Assembly (NCBI GenBank): GCA_014360945.1
Contig: JACIWM010000004.1
Coordinates: forward strand, 1-34,303
Length of the DNA: 34,303 bases
Source: Candidatus Bipolaricaulota bacterium
Lineage (GTDB): Bacteria; Bipolaricaulota; Bipolaricaulia; Bipolaricaulales; Bipolaricaulaceae
Reading direction: 5' to 3'
Below the pieces are notes generated by a model. The model saw only the letters and a list, made by a program, of their open reading frames with translations. It was not told the origin of the DNA and did no database searches. Below are positions 8,423 to 16,020 of the stretch, piece by piece (position 1 is the first letter of the stretch; each line of letters starts with the position of its first letter). A program made the position numbers and the translations under genes.

Positions 8423-9589
8423 TCACATCCCCACGAGGCGTCCATGCACGGCGGGATCGAAAAGCTCCGTTTCGCCAGCCTCATTACAGATGAGGAGCAT
8501 GTAGGGGACACCGAGGCGGTCGCCCTCGGGACTGAAGCTCAGGGGGCCGGTGATGCCCTCTCCGACCACTACGCCGCTGCGGAGGTAGTCGGCCACCACC
8601 GCTGGATCAAAGGACTGCGTGGCCTCGATGGCGAAGTACAGGGTGAAGATGGCGTCTGCCGCATAGGTGGCCCAGGGGCTATCGTGAATGGGGCCGTATT
8701 TGGCCTCATAGGCCGTCACGAACTCCTTGGCCAATGGGTACTTCTCCACAAGGAACGCAGGAAGCGGCTCCTGGGTGATCATCGCTCCCACCACCGCATC
8801 CAGGCCGGCGATCTTCACGGTCTCGGAGATGGGGCAGGCGTTGGACCCCACGGCCTTGATCTTCTTCCAGTCCAGTCCAAGGTCTTTCCCCTGGCGGAGG
8901 AGCAACGCCCACTCCGGATAATAGCCGGTGTAGTACCAAATGTCGGGGTTGGCATCGCGCAGGGCCGTGAGGGCCGGGGTGTAGTCGCGCTCACCGGGCA
9001 TGATGGCGTCGTAATAGACGAGCTCAACCTTTCCTTCGTCGAGGAGGGGCTTCATGAACCGGAGGACGTCCTCCGCCACCCCCAGGGCGTACGCGGTGTT
9101 ATCGTGCATGACGGCAATCCTTTTTGCTCCAAAGAGCGGGATCACGTATTCCACAAAGAACCGAGCCTGAGAGTCGTCACGGCCGGAGGTGCGGAAATAA
9201 TATTTGAAACCGCGCGCGGAAAGATCCACCCGCGTGCACCCGTAGTTGATGTGGAGGACGCCCTCCTCCTCGTAGAGCTCGCTTGAGGGCATGCAGACCA
9301 TGGACCCGTAGGTGCCCACCACGAACTTCACCCCGGCGGCGATGAGTTTTTGGGCGGCAAGAGTCCCGCCTTTGGGCGTACCGTTATCATCCTCCACTAC
9401 AAGCTGAATAGGGCGGCCAAGAATCCCCCCGCGAGCGTTCACAAGTTCCACGGCGATCTGCACCGACTTCAGAGCCCAATCACCTTCCACCGCCCAAGGC
9501 CCGGTAAGTGGACCTTGGAACCCGATGAGAATGGGCTGCGCCCCCGCACTCAACGCCAACAACACCAAACCCAAAACAACAAACCGCAT
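8423..9589 (-). CDS. livK: ABC transporter substrate-binding protein, LivK/family 6-like
   Basis: This 388-residue periplasmic or surface-held binding protein starts with a signal peptide (positive MR, hydrophobic core to about residue 15, AGAQ cleavage region). There is no lipobox cysteine. The mature part follows the Leu/Ile/Val-binding fold: ILIGFQGPLTGPWAVEGDWA, then VNARGGILGRPIQLVVEDD, a GTYGS loop and a C-terminal DAIFTLYFAIEAT region. ATG at 9589 is preceded only by a weak GGGGGTG sequence. A strong sigma70-like promoter lies about 90 bases upstream, and a terminator follows the stop. Although the family binds branched-chain amino acids in model species, relatives bind amides, aromatic acids, glycine betaine or other amino acids. 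The downstream amine-oxidising flavoproteins make an imino or amino acid ligand plausible. Confidence 0.9.
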   Translation of the reverse strand: MRFVVLGLVLLALSAGAQPILIGFQGPLTGPWAVEGDWALKSVQIAVELVNARGGILGRPIQLVVEDDNGTPKGGTLAAQKLIAAGVKFVVGTYGSMVCMPSSELYEEEGVLHINYGCTRVDLSARGFKYYFRTSGRDDSQARFFVEYVIPLFGAKRIAVMHDNTAYALGVAEDVLRFMKPLLDEGKVELVYYDAIMPGERDYTPALTALRDANPDIWYYTGYYPEWALLLRQGKDLGLDWKKIKAVGSNACPISETVKIAGLDAVVGAMITQEPLPAFLVEKYPLAKEFVTAYEAKYGPIHDSPWATYAADAIFTLYFAIEATQSFDPAVVADYLRSGVVVGEGITGPLSFSPEGDRLGVPYMLLICNEAGETELFDPAVHGRLVGM

Positions 9590-9684
9590 AGCCCACCCCC
9601 TTACTAGAAAATTTTTTGACTATTCCAATCCAAATGCAGCTTCGTTGGCGTGCGAAAACCACCTCCTTTCTTTGAGGTTGCCGT

Positions 9685-9714
9685 ACTATAGGCGGGGAAG
9701 GGCGGGTCTGTCAA
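9685..9714 (-). promoter_or_regulatory. Sigma70-type promoter of livK operon
   Basis: On the minus strand TTGACA (9714-9709) is followed after 18 bases by TATAGT (9690-9685). The -35 is a perfect consensus and the -10 matches five of six. Transcription would start near 9678 and leave a leader of about 90 bases before the livK ATG. The leader contains a free-standing AAAGGAGGT (9669-9661) with no start codon at working distance. Confidence 0.8.
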
Positions 9715-9734
9715 CTCTTGCTAAGGGAAACTCA

Positions 9735-9740
9735 TATAAT
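9735..9740 (+). promoter_or_regulatory. -10 element for the EamA gene, probably leaderless
   Basis: A perfect TATAAT lies eight bases before the GTG at 9749. No good -35 is seen at 16-18 bases upstream, and there is no Shine-Dalgarno sequence before either GTG. The spacing would place the mRNA 5' end at or next to the start codon. It is divergent from the livK promoter, whose -35 lies just 20 bases away. Confidence 0.6.
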
Positions 9741-9748
9741 GCGTGGGC

Positions 9749-10579
9749 GTGGGATATTTTGCGATCTTGGGAGCGGCCATCCTGTGGGGGTTGATCGGGC
9801 CTGTTTCCAAACTGGCGTTCCAAGGTGGCGCTGTCCCGATGGAGGTCGCGTTCTTCCGAGCCCTTTTCGCCTGGATATTTTTCTTTTTCCATGCTGTTTG
9901 GCGCAGGAAATTGCGCTTTTCTCTACGGGATCTTGTCTTTTTTGTTCCCTTCGGTTTGGTGGGGGTCACCGTGTTCTATGCCTCGTATCAGCTGGCCATT
10001 GAGCGTTGCGGCGCAGCCCTGGCCAGTGTGCTTCTTTATACGGCCCCCATTTGGGTTGTGGTGTTAAGCCCGTGGGTATTGGGGGAGAGGATAACGTTGA
10101 GGAAAGCCGTGGCCTTGGTCCTTGCTGTAAGCGGCGTTTTTCTGGTGAGCGGAGAAGGGGAGCTTACCCTCAATCCCTTAGGGCTCTTATTCGGCCTTTT
10201 GTCCGGTTTTTCCTACGCCCTTTACTACCTCTTTGGGAAGCGGTTTCTTGCGGGCTATCCCACTTCCTATACCTTTTCCTACGCGCTTTTGGTGGGCGGC
10301 CTCGGCCTTCTTCCGTTTTTAAGGGTCCAGGAGAAAACAGCCGTGGCCTGGGGAGCCCTCGTCTTTCTTGCGTTTTTCTCCACTTATGGTGCTTATTCTC
10401 TTTATTTTGCGGGCCTCAAAAGACTTCCGGCTTCCAAAGCGGCGATCATCGCCACCTTGGAGCCGGTGGTGGCGGCCATCGTCGCTCATCTTTGGTGGAA
10501 AGAGAATCTTACCATTCTAGCTATCCTGGGTTCCGGCCTTATCCTTGCTGCGGCCGTTTTGGGAAGCCAAGGCAAATAG
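9749..10579 (+). CDS. EamA/RhaT-family (DMT superfamily) transporter
   Basis: This protein of 276 residues has about ten hydrophobic segments in two repeated halves, the form of EamA drug/metabolite transporters. The first half opens with AILGAAILWGLIGPVSKLAF and includes the PIWVVVLSPWVLGERIT end of the repeat. The second half closes with the equivalent AAIIATLEPVVAAIVAHLWW and ILGSGLILAAAVL. The track starts at GTG 9743, but that codon lies two bases after a TATAAT and could not be in a transcript made from it, so GTG 9749 is preferred. Members export or import amino acids, nucleotides or sugars; the substrate cannot be told. The glycyl radical operon starts 47 bases later with its own promoter. 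Confidence 0.86.
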   Translation: MGYFAILGAAILWGLIGPVSKLAFQGGAVPMEVAFFRALFAWIFFFFHAVWRRKLRFSLRDLVFFVPFGLVGVTVFYASYQLAIERCGAALASVLLYTAPIWVVVLSPWVLGERITLRKAVALVLAVSGVFLVSGEGELTLNPLGLLFGLLSGFSYALYYLFGKRFLAGYPTSYTFSYALLVGGLGLLPFLRVQEKTAVAWGALVFLAFFSTYGAYSLYFAGLKRLPASKAAIIATLEPVVAAIVAHLWWKENLTILAILGSGLILAAAVLGSQGK

Positions 10580-10581
10580 GG

Positions 10582-10610
10582 TTGCCTTGCCATGGCCGGC
10601 CGCTTATAGT
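10582..10610 (+). promoter_or_regulatory. Sigma70-type promoter of the glycyl radical enzyme operon
   Basis: TTGCCT (10582-10587) and TATAGT (10605-10610) are spaced by exactly 17 bases, directly after the EamA stop. The spacer contains the self-complementary GGCCGGCC. A GGAGG ribosome-binding site follows at 10616-10620, six bases before the ATG at 10627. This supports the start chosen for the enzyme, not the much longer track ORF. Confidence 0.75.
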
Positions 10611-10626
10611 GCCGCGGAGGTGCGGG

Positions 10627-13044
10627 ATGGCTGTGGAAGTGGAAGTAGAGCGGCGGAGGGCCACGATAAAGCCGATAAATGAGCGCATCGCCCGCCTGCG
10701 GGAGGAAAGCGTGCGGGCCGAGGTGCGGGTCTGCGCGGAGCGGGCCCGTCTTATCACCGAGTTTTACAAAAGTGGAGAAGCTCAGGGGCTTCCCATCCCC
10801 ATCCAGCGGGCCTTGGCTTTCAAATACCTCATGGAGCGGGTGAGCCTTCCCGTGGAGGAAGGACAGCTCATCGTGGGCCTGCGCGGCACCGGCCCAAAAA
10901 TGGTCCCTACCTACCCGGAGATCTGCGTCCATAGCCTAAAAGACCTGGAGATTCTTGATGCCCGGGAAAGCATGCCCTACCGGGTGGATGAGGAGACCAA
11001 GCGCCTTTATGCCGAGGAGATCATTCCGTTTTGGCAAGGAAAGTCCATGCGGGATCTTATTTTCTCCCACCTTCCCCAGGAATGGATTGACGCTTATGAA
11101 GCCGGGGTTTGGACGGAATTCATGGAGCAGCGGGCCCCTGGCCACACCGCCGGCGGCGAACGAATTTTCCAAAAGGGTCTCCTTGACATAAAAGAGGAGA
11201 TCGCTCAGGCCATGAAGAGCCTTGATCCTGCTGATCCCGAATACTACGAAAAGTTCGTCGAACTCAAGGCCATGGATATCGCCGCCGATGCCCTCCTCAT
11301 CTATGCCGAGCGCTACGCCAAAAAACTCGAAGAGATGGCAAAGGAAGAGAAAGATCCGGAGAGGAAGCGGGAGCTTTTGGAGATGGCGGAGATCTGCCGG
11401 TGGGTTCCGGCCCACCCGCCCCGCACCTTCTGGGAGGCCCTCCAACACTACTGGTTCATCCACGTGGGCGTCACCTACGAGACGAACCCCTGGGATTCTT
11501 TCAACCCGGGAAGGATTGATCAGCACCTTTACCCCTTCTACCAGCGCGACCTGGGGGAGGGAAGGCTCACGCGGGAGCGGGCCAAAGAGCTTCTCCAGGC
11601 CTTTTGGCTCAAGTTCAATAACCAGCCGGCGGTGCCGAAGGTGGGGGTCACCGCCGAGGAAAGCTTCACCTACAACGATTTTTCCAAGCTCAATCTGGGT
11701 GGGCTTAAGGCCGACGGAAGCGATGGGGTGAACGAACTTTCCTTCCTCATCCTCGAGGTTTTGGAGGAGATGCGAACTCTACAACCCAACACCGCCGTTC
11801 TCATTAGCAACAAAACCCCTGATCGATTCCTCATCCGCGCTTTAGAGGTCGTGGCCCCAGGTTTTGGAGAACCGCCTCTCTTCAACTTCGATGGGGTCAT
11901 AGTGAAAATGCTTCGCCAGGGAAAAACCCTGGAGGATGCGCGCACCTCCGGGGTGAGCGGCTGCGTGGAAACCGGGGCCTTTGGAAAGGAATGCTACATC
12001 CTCACAGGCTACCTGAACCTTCCGAAGATCCTGGAGATCACCCTCCATAACGGCGTTGATCCCCGCACGGGGAAGAAAATCGGGATCGAGACCGGCGATC
12101 CTCGGGAATTCCGAAGCTATGAGGATCTTTGGCAGGCTTTCCTCAAGCAGCTTGAATATTTTGTGACCGTGAAGATGAAGGGCAACGACATCATCGAGGC
12201 CCTTTATGCCCGTCATCTTCCGGTGCCATTCCTCTCCCTTTGGATTGAGGATTGCGTGAAGAACGCCCGGGATTACAACGCCGGCGGGGCCCGCTACAAC
12301 ACCCAATACCTTCAGATCGTGGGTTTGGGCACCCTCACCAATGCCCTTTCCGCCCTGAAATTCCATGTGTTCGAAAGAAAAACGTTCACCATGGAGGAGA
12401 TTCTGCGCGCGCTTTCCGCAGATTTCTTCGGCCCTTACGAGATAACGCGCCAGATTCTTCTCAATAAATCCCCGCGCTATGGGGAGGACGATGATTATGC
12501 CGATTCCATCGCCAAGGCCATTGTGGACGAGGTGGTAAGGCTTGTGGAGAGTTTCCCGCCCACGCCTGTGCGCCGGGCTTCCCGCCGGGTGTATTTCCTA
12601 CCAACCACCGTGCACGTGTATTTCGGGAAGGTAACGGGAGCCACGCCCGACGGAAGAAAAGCCGGCACTCCTGTTTCCGAAGGGGTTTCCCCGGTGCAGG
12701 GGACGGATCGAAAAGGGATCGCCGCGGTGTTCCGCTCGGTGGCCAAGTGTGACTGGGACAAGACCGGCGGCGCCCTCCTCAACCAAAAGCTCAGCCCGGA
12801 TCTCCTTTCCGACGAGGAAAGCCTGCGTAAACTGGCTCAGCTCATCCGGGTCTTTTTCAACCTAGGTGGGCACCATGTGCAATTCAACGTGGTGAGCGCT
12901 GAGCTTCTGCGGGAAGCGCAGAGAAGGCCCCAAGATTTCCAGGATCTCATGGTGCGGGTGGCCGGCTACAGCGACTATTTCGTGAACCTCCCTCGTGGGC
13001 TTCAGGAGGAGATCATCGCCCGCACGGAGCATAAGCATTGGTAA
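10627..13044 (+). CDS. Glycyl radical enzyme, probable trans-4-hydroxy-L-proline dehydratase
   Basis: This 805-residue enzyme has the pyruvate-formate-lyase fold. Its radical glycine is G780 in RVAGYSDYF near the C-terminus, and its thiyl cysteine is C446 in SGCVETG with the partner E448. From memory of the Clostridioides difficile hydroxyproline dehydratase, several blocks match closely: EFMEQRAPGHT (H173), PWDSFNPGRIDQH (D290), ESFTYNDF (S346, F352) and SGCVETGAFGKE followed by LTGY (Y462). These correspond to substrate-pocket residues. The reaction would be radical dehydration of hydroxyproline to pyrroline-5-carboxylate. The track ORF runs back through the EamA gene in another frame; ATG 10627 follows a promoter and GGAGG and gives a normal family length. 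It is coupled to its activase by a TAATG overlap. The C. difficile enzyme is also called HypD, so no symbol is given to avoid confusion with the hydrogenase gene downstream. Substrate confidence is moderate; family confidence is very high. Confidence 0.88.
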   Translation: MAVEVEVERRRATIKPINERIARLREESVRAEVRVCAERARLITEFYKSGEAQGLPIPIQRALAFKYLMERVSLPVEEGQLIVGLRGTGPKMVPTYPEICVHSLKDLEILDARESMPYRVDEETKRLYAEEIIPFWQGKSMRDLIFSHLPQEWIDAYEAGVWTEFMEQRAPGHTAGGERIFQKGLLDIKEEIAQAMKSLDPADPEYYEKFVELKAMDIAADALLIYAERYAKKLEEMAKEEKDPERKRELLEMAEICRWVPAHPPRTFWEALQHYWFIHVGVTYETNPWDSFNPGRIDQHLYPFYQRDLGEGRLTRERAKELLQAFWLKFNNQPAVPKVGVTAEESFTYNDFSKLNLGGLKADGSDGVNELSFLILEVLEEMRTLQPNTAVLISNKTPDRFLIRALEVVAPGFGEPPLFNFDGVIVKMLRQGKTLEDARTSGVSGCVETGAFGKECYILTGYLNLPKILEITLHNGVDPRTGKKIGIETGDPREFRSYEDLWQAFLKQLEYFVTVKMKGNDIIEALYARHLPVPFLSLWIEDCVKNARDYNAGGARYNTQYLQIVGLGTLTNALSALKFHVFERKTFTMEEILRALSADFFGPYEITRQILLNKSPRYGEDDDYADSIAKAIVDEVVRLVESFPPTPVRRASRRVYFLPTTVHVYFGKVTGATPDGRKAGTPVSEGVSPVQGTDRKGIAAVFRSVAKCDWDKTGGALLNQKLSPDLLSDEESLRKLAQLIRVFFNLGGHHVQFNVVSAELLREAQRRPQDFQDLMVRVAGYSDYFVNLPRGLQEEIIARTEHKHW

Positions 13045-13958
13045 TGGACGCAACCGGGGTCATCTTCGACATTCAACGTTTCTCCGTGCACGATGGGCCG
13101 GGAATCCGCACCACCGTTTTCCTCAAAGGCTGTCCCCTTCGTTGCCGTTGGTGCCATAACCCCGAGGGCATCTTTCCGGAGCCGGAGCTCATGTTTTTCG
13201 AGTACAAATGCATCTCCTGCGGGACCTGCGCCCGCGTTTGCCCGGAAAAGGCCATTTTCTTTTCGCCTGAAGGTAGAAAAGAGAAGGCCTTTCCCAAGCT
13301 TGAGCGGGAAAAGTGCACGGGTTGTGGAGTCTGTGCGGAGGCCTGCCCGAGCGGCGCCTGGCGGTTAGTGGGAAAGCGAATAACCGTTGGGGAGCTTATT
13401 TCCGTTTTGGAGCGAGACGAGGTTCTATACGATCGTTCTCAGGGTGGGGTGACTTTTTCCGGTGGAGAGCCCCTTTTTCAGCCCGATTTTCTTTTTTTCG
13501 CGCTTCAGGCTTGCAAAGAGCGGCGGATCCATACGGCCGTGGACACCTCCGGCTATGCTTCGCCCGCTGTTCTTGCAAGAATCGCGCCCCTTGCGGATCT
13601 TTTTCTTTTCGACCTGAAGCCCATGGATGAGGAGGAGCATCGCCGCTATACCGGAGTTTCAAATCGGATTATTCACGAGAACCTTCGAGCGCTTGTGCGG
13701 CTTGGCCGACCGGTGGTGGTGCGGGTTCCCTTGATCCCTGGAATCACCGACACGGAAAGGAATATTCAGGCTTTGGCCGGGTTTCTGCGGGAGCTTCGAC
13801 ACGGGATTCAAGGGGTGGATCTCCTTCCCTACCACGACGTGGCTGAAAAGTACCAGCGTTTGGGGCGCACTTACGGCATGCCCTCCCTTTCCCGACCGGC
13901 GGAGGAAAGGGTGGCTGAGCTTCGGGATCGGCTCGCCCGCGCGGTTTTCGGAAGATAA
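13044..13958 (+). CDS. Glycyl radical enzyme activating enzyme (radical SAM)
   Basis: This 304-residue radical SAM protein would install the glycyl radical on the enzyme encoded just upstream. The SAM-cluster motif is C30-x3-C34-x2-C37 (GCPLRCRWCHNPE). It is followed by an inserted bacterial ferredoxin-like region with two [4Fe-4S] motifs, at cysteines 56/59/62/66 and 91/94/97/101. That insertion is typical of activases for non-PFL glycyl radical enzymes. GVTFSGGEPLFQ, VDTSGYA and DLKPMDEEEHRRYTG are the usual family blocks. The track begins at TTG 13038; ATG 13044 is preferred because it overlaps the dehydratase stop as TAATG and starts just before the conserved GVIFDIQRFSVHDGPGIRTT. It is coupled in turn to the YdcF-like gene. 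Confidence 0.93.
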   Translation: MDATGVIFDIQRFSVHDGPGIRTTVFLKGCPLRCRWCHNPEGIFPEPELMFFEYKCISCGTCARVCPEKAIFFSPEGRKEKAFPKLEREKCTGCGVCAEACPSGAWRLVGKRITVGELISVLERDEVLYDRSQGGVTFSGGEPLFQPDFLFFALQACKERRIHTAVDTSGYASPAVLARIAPLADLFLFDLKPMDEEEHRRYTGVSNRIIHENLRALVRLGRPVVVRVPLIPGITDTERNIQALAGFLRELRHGIQGVDLLPYHDVAEKYQRLGRTYGMPSLSRPAEERVAELRDRLARAVFGR

Positions 13959-14683
13959 TGGACTTTTTGGTGGACCCCGTTTTTCTTGCCTTCCTTTTTG
14001 GGCTCATCGTATTTGGCATCTCCCTTTGGCATCGTCGCAGATGGGGCATCCTTTTCGGCCCGGGACTTGCCGTCTTTTATTTTCTCTCCACCGCTCCGGG
14101 AGCCAATCTTCTTCTTCGACCTTTGGAGGAACGTTATCCGCCTCTTCTTTCCCCACCTGATGTTCCGGCCATTGTGGTCCTAAGCGGTGGGGAAAATTTT
14201 CTGTCGGGAAGGCCCGCTTTAAGCAGCCTTCCCCCTTCCACCTTAGCTCGGGTCGCGGAAGGAGTCCGGATTTTTTGGACTCTGGAAGGAAAACCCATCC
14301 TATGGTTCGTGGGCGGGGCAGGCACGGAAGGAAAAGGAATTCCCCTCATGGCCCAGGCCGCGTGGGAATTGGGGGTTCCCCAAGAGAAGGTGCGCTGGCT
14401 CACGGCCTCCCGCAACACTTGGGAGGATGCAGCCTTGGTGGCCCAAAATCTCGGGCCCTTTCCCTTCATCCTCGTGACCTCCGCCTTTCACATGCCCCGG
14501 GCCATGGAGAGTTTCCTCGCCCATAATTTGAACCCGATTCCGGCGCCATGCGGTCATCTTTCCATCGCTTCCCGGTCCTATCGCCGCTACCTTCCTTCGG
14601 CCCAGGTCCTTTCCGCCTCCGCCCTGGCCGTGCGGGAATACTTCGCTCTTCTTTGGTATCGCTTGCGTTACCTTCCCGGCTGA
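13958..14683 (+). CDS. YdcF/SanA/ElyC-family (DUF218) membrane protein
   Basis: This 241-residue protein has two hydrophobic N-terminal segments (residues about 7-22 and 29-50), followed by a DUF218 domain. The domain shows the family landmarks: AIVVLSGGENF in the first strand, SRNTWEDA in the middle and LVTSAFHMPRAM near the end. Relatives such as ElyC and SanA act in envelope polymer or lipid-carrier metabolism, but the biochemical role of most is unknown. Its ATG overlaps the activase stop (TAATG), so it is translated together with the glycyl radical genes. hypC starts 16 bases later. Its place between a glycyl radical activase and hydrogenase maturation genes is unusual, and no link in function is evident from the sequence. 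Confidence 0.82.
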   Translation: MDFLVDPVFLAFLFGLIVFGISLWHRRRWGILFGPGLAVFYFLSTAPGANLLLRPLEERYPPLLSPPDVPAIVVLSGGENFLSGRPALSSLPPSTLARVAEGVRIFWTLEGKPILWFVGGAGTEGKGIPLMAQAAWELGVPQEKVRWLTASRNTWEDAALVAQNLGPFPFILVTSAFHMPRAMESFLAHNLNPIPAPCGHLSIASRSYRRYLPSAQVLSASALAVREYFALLWYRLRYLPG

Positions 14684-14699
14684 GGAGAATGCCTGCGCC

Positions 14700-14957
14700 A
14701 TGTGTTTAGCCATTCCCGTGCGGGTGGTGGCAGTAGAGGGGAACGTGGCCACCGTGGATGTGGGCGGCTCTCGGGCCAAGGCCCGCCTGGATGCCCTGGG
14801 TGAACCCGTCCGGGTGGGTGATTACCTCCTTGTCCATGCGGGTTTCGCCATCCGCCGCCTGGACCCCGCGGACGCCGAGGAAACCTTGCGGCTTTGGGAC
14901 GAAATCCTCAGTCTTGACGAAAAAGGAGATGAACACGGAGCTTTTCCGTCTTCGTGA
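14700..14957 (+). CDS. hypC: Hydrogenase maturation chaperone HypC
   Basis: This 85-residue HypC/HupF protein begins MCLAIPVRVV, with the Cys2 that carries the Fe(CN)2CO precursor and binds HypD and the hydrogenase large subunit. The small beta-barrel core GNVATVDVGGSRAKARLDAL and the motif VGDYLLVHAGFAIRRLD follow. The start at 14700 is fixed by the need for Met-Cys; AGGAG lies 12 bases upstream, a rather long spacing. The C-terminal 29 bases overlap hypD. No hydrogenase structural genes, hypA, hypB or hypF occur in this window. Confidence 0.95.
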   Translation: MCLAIPVRVVAVEGNVATVDVGGSRAKARLDALGEPVRVGDYLLVHAGFAIRRLDPADAEETLRLWDEILSLDEKGDEHGAFPSS

Positions 14958-16020
14958 TCCGAAGCGCGCCCGGGATTTTCAGCGCCTTCTTTCGCGCCTC
15001 GCTCCTTCCCATCCGGTGAAGATCGTGCACGTGTGCGGAACTCACGAGATCACCATCGCCCAATATGGCCTGCGAAGTCTTCTTCCGGAGAATGTGGAGG
15101 TTTTTGAAGGCCCGGGCTGTCCGGTGTGTGTGACCTCCACCCAGGATTTGGACTGTGCCCTACAGATCGCCGAGCGGGGCGCGATTCTTTGCACCTTTGG
15201 GGACATGACCCGGGTTCCGGGAAGCCGGATGACGTTGGAGGAGGCGCGGGCGGAGGGCGCGGACGTGCGGGTCGTGCTTTCCGCCGCGGATGCCGTGGAG
15301 ATCGCCCGCCGCAATCCGGAAAAACCAGTGGTGTTCTTCGCCGTAGGCTTTGAGACCACCGCGCCCGGCACGGCCGCCGTCCTCCTCGATAACCCCCCGG
15401 ACAATTTTTTCGTCCTCGTGAGCCACAAGTTAATTCCTCCGGCGTTGGCCGCCCTCCTTTCCCAGGAGCCCCGGGAGATCTCGGCCTTCCTTGCTCCCGG
15501 GCATGTTTCCACCGTGATCGGTGCCGGAGCTTATCGACCGCTTGCCGAGGAATTTCGGGTGCCCATTGTCGTCGCGGGGTTTGAGCCCCTGGATATTTTG
15601 TATGGGCTAAGTCTCATCCTTCGCCAGCTTCGGGAGGGCCGGGCGGGGGTGGAGAACGCTTATCCCCGCGCGGTCACCGAGGAAGGGAATCTGCGGGCCC
15701 AGGAGCTTTTTCGGGAAGTTTTTCGGATCGGTCCGGCAATATGGCGAGGGATCGGGGAGATCCCGGACTCCGGCTTTTATCTGCGCGAGGAATTTCGGGA
15801 CCACGACGCGCAGAAGGAGTTCGGGGTGGTGGGAAGGATGGGCGAGGAGAAGCCACCTGGCTGCCGCTGCGCCGAGGTCCTCATGGCCAAAGCTATCCCC
15901 ACAGATTGCCCCCTTTACGAGAAAGTCTGTACGCCCCTTACGCCGGTGGGCCCGTGCATGGTGGGTGCCGAGGGCGCTTGTAACATTTGGTACCGCTACT
16001 CCGGGAGGCCCAGGCTATGA
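14929..16020 (+). CDS. hypD: Hydrogenase maturation protein HypD (Fe-S scaffold)
   Basis: This 363-residue protein is the scaffold on which the Fe(CN)2CO centre of NiFe hydrogenases is built with HypC and HypE. The catalytic motifs are C36 in CGTHE and C64/C67 in GPGCPVC. The C-terminal [4Fe-4S] region shows the CRCAEVL, TDCPLYEKVC, PVGPCMVG and GACNIWYRYS blocks. The track ORF extends upstream in an unrelated frame over hypC; ATG 14929 (MNTELFRLRDP) is chosen because it gives the normal family length and N-terminus. AAAAGGAG abuts this ATG with no spacer, so coupling to hypC translation is likely. It is unrelated to the dehydratase that shares the HypD name. Confidence 0.95.
   Translation: MNTELFRLRDPKRARDFQRLLSRLAPSHPVKIVHVCGTHEITIAQYGLRSLLPENVEVFEGPGCPVCVTSTQDLDCALQIAERGAILCTFGDMTRVPGSRMTLEEARAEGADVRVVLSAADAVEIARRNPEKPVVFFAVGFETTAPGTAAVLLDNPPDNFFVLVSHKLIPPALAALLSQEPREISAFLAPGHVSTVIGAGAYRPLAEEFRVPIVVAGFEPLDILYGLSLILRQLREGRAGVENAYPRAVTEEGNLRAQELFREVFRIGPAIWRGIGEIPDSGFYLREEFRDHDAQKEFGVVGRMGEEKPPGCRCAEVLMAKAIPTDCPLYEKVCTPLTPVGPCMVGAEGACNIWYRYSGRPRL

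Noticed and set aside
8444-9286. 280-codon plus-strand ORF antisense to livK
   Set aside because: A shadow of a well-supported binding-protein gene; no motif and no ribosome-binding site.
9480-9662. 60-codon minus-strand ORF starting at the strong AAAGGAGGTG in the livK leader
   Set aside because: Its GTG overlaps the Shine-Dalgarno itself, leaving no spacing, and the peptide runs out of frame into livK.
10006-10626. N-terminal extension of the glycyl radical ORF in the track
   Set aside because: It reads through the EamA gene in another frame and lacks family similarity; promoter and GGAGG sites support ATG 10627.
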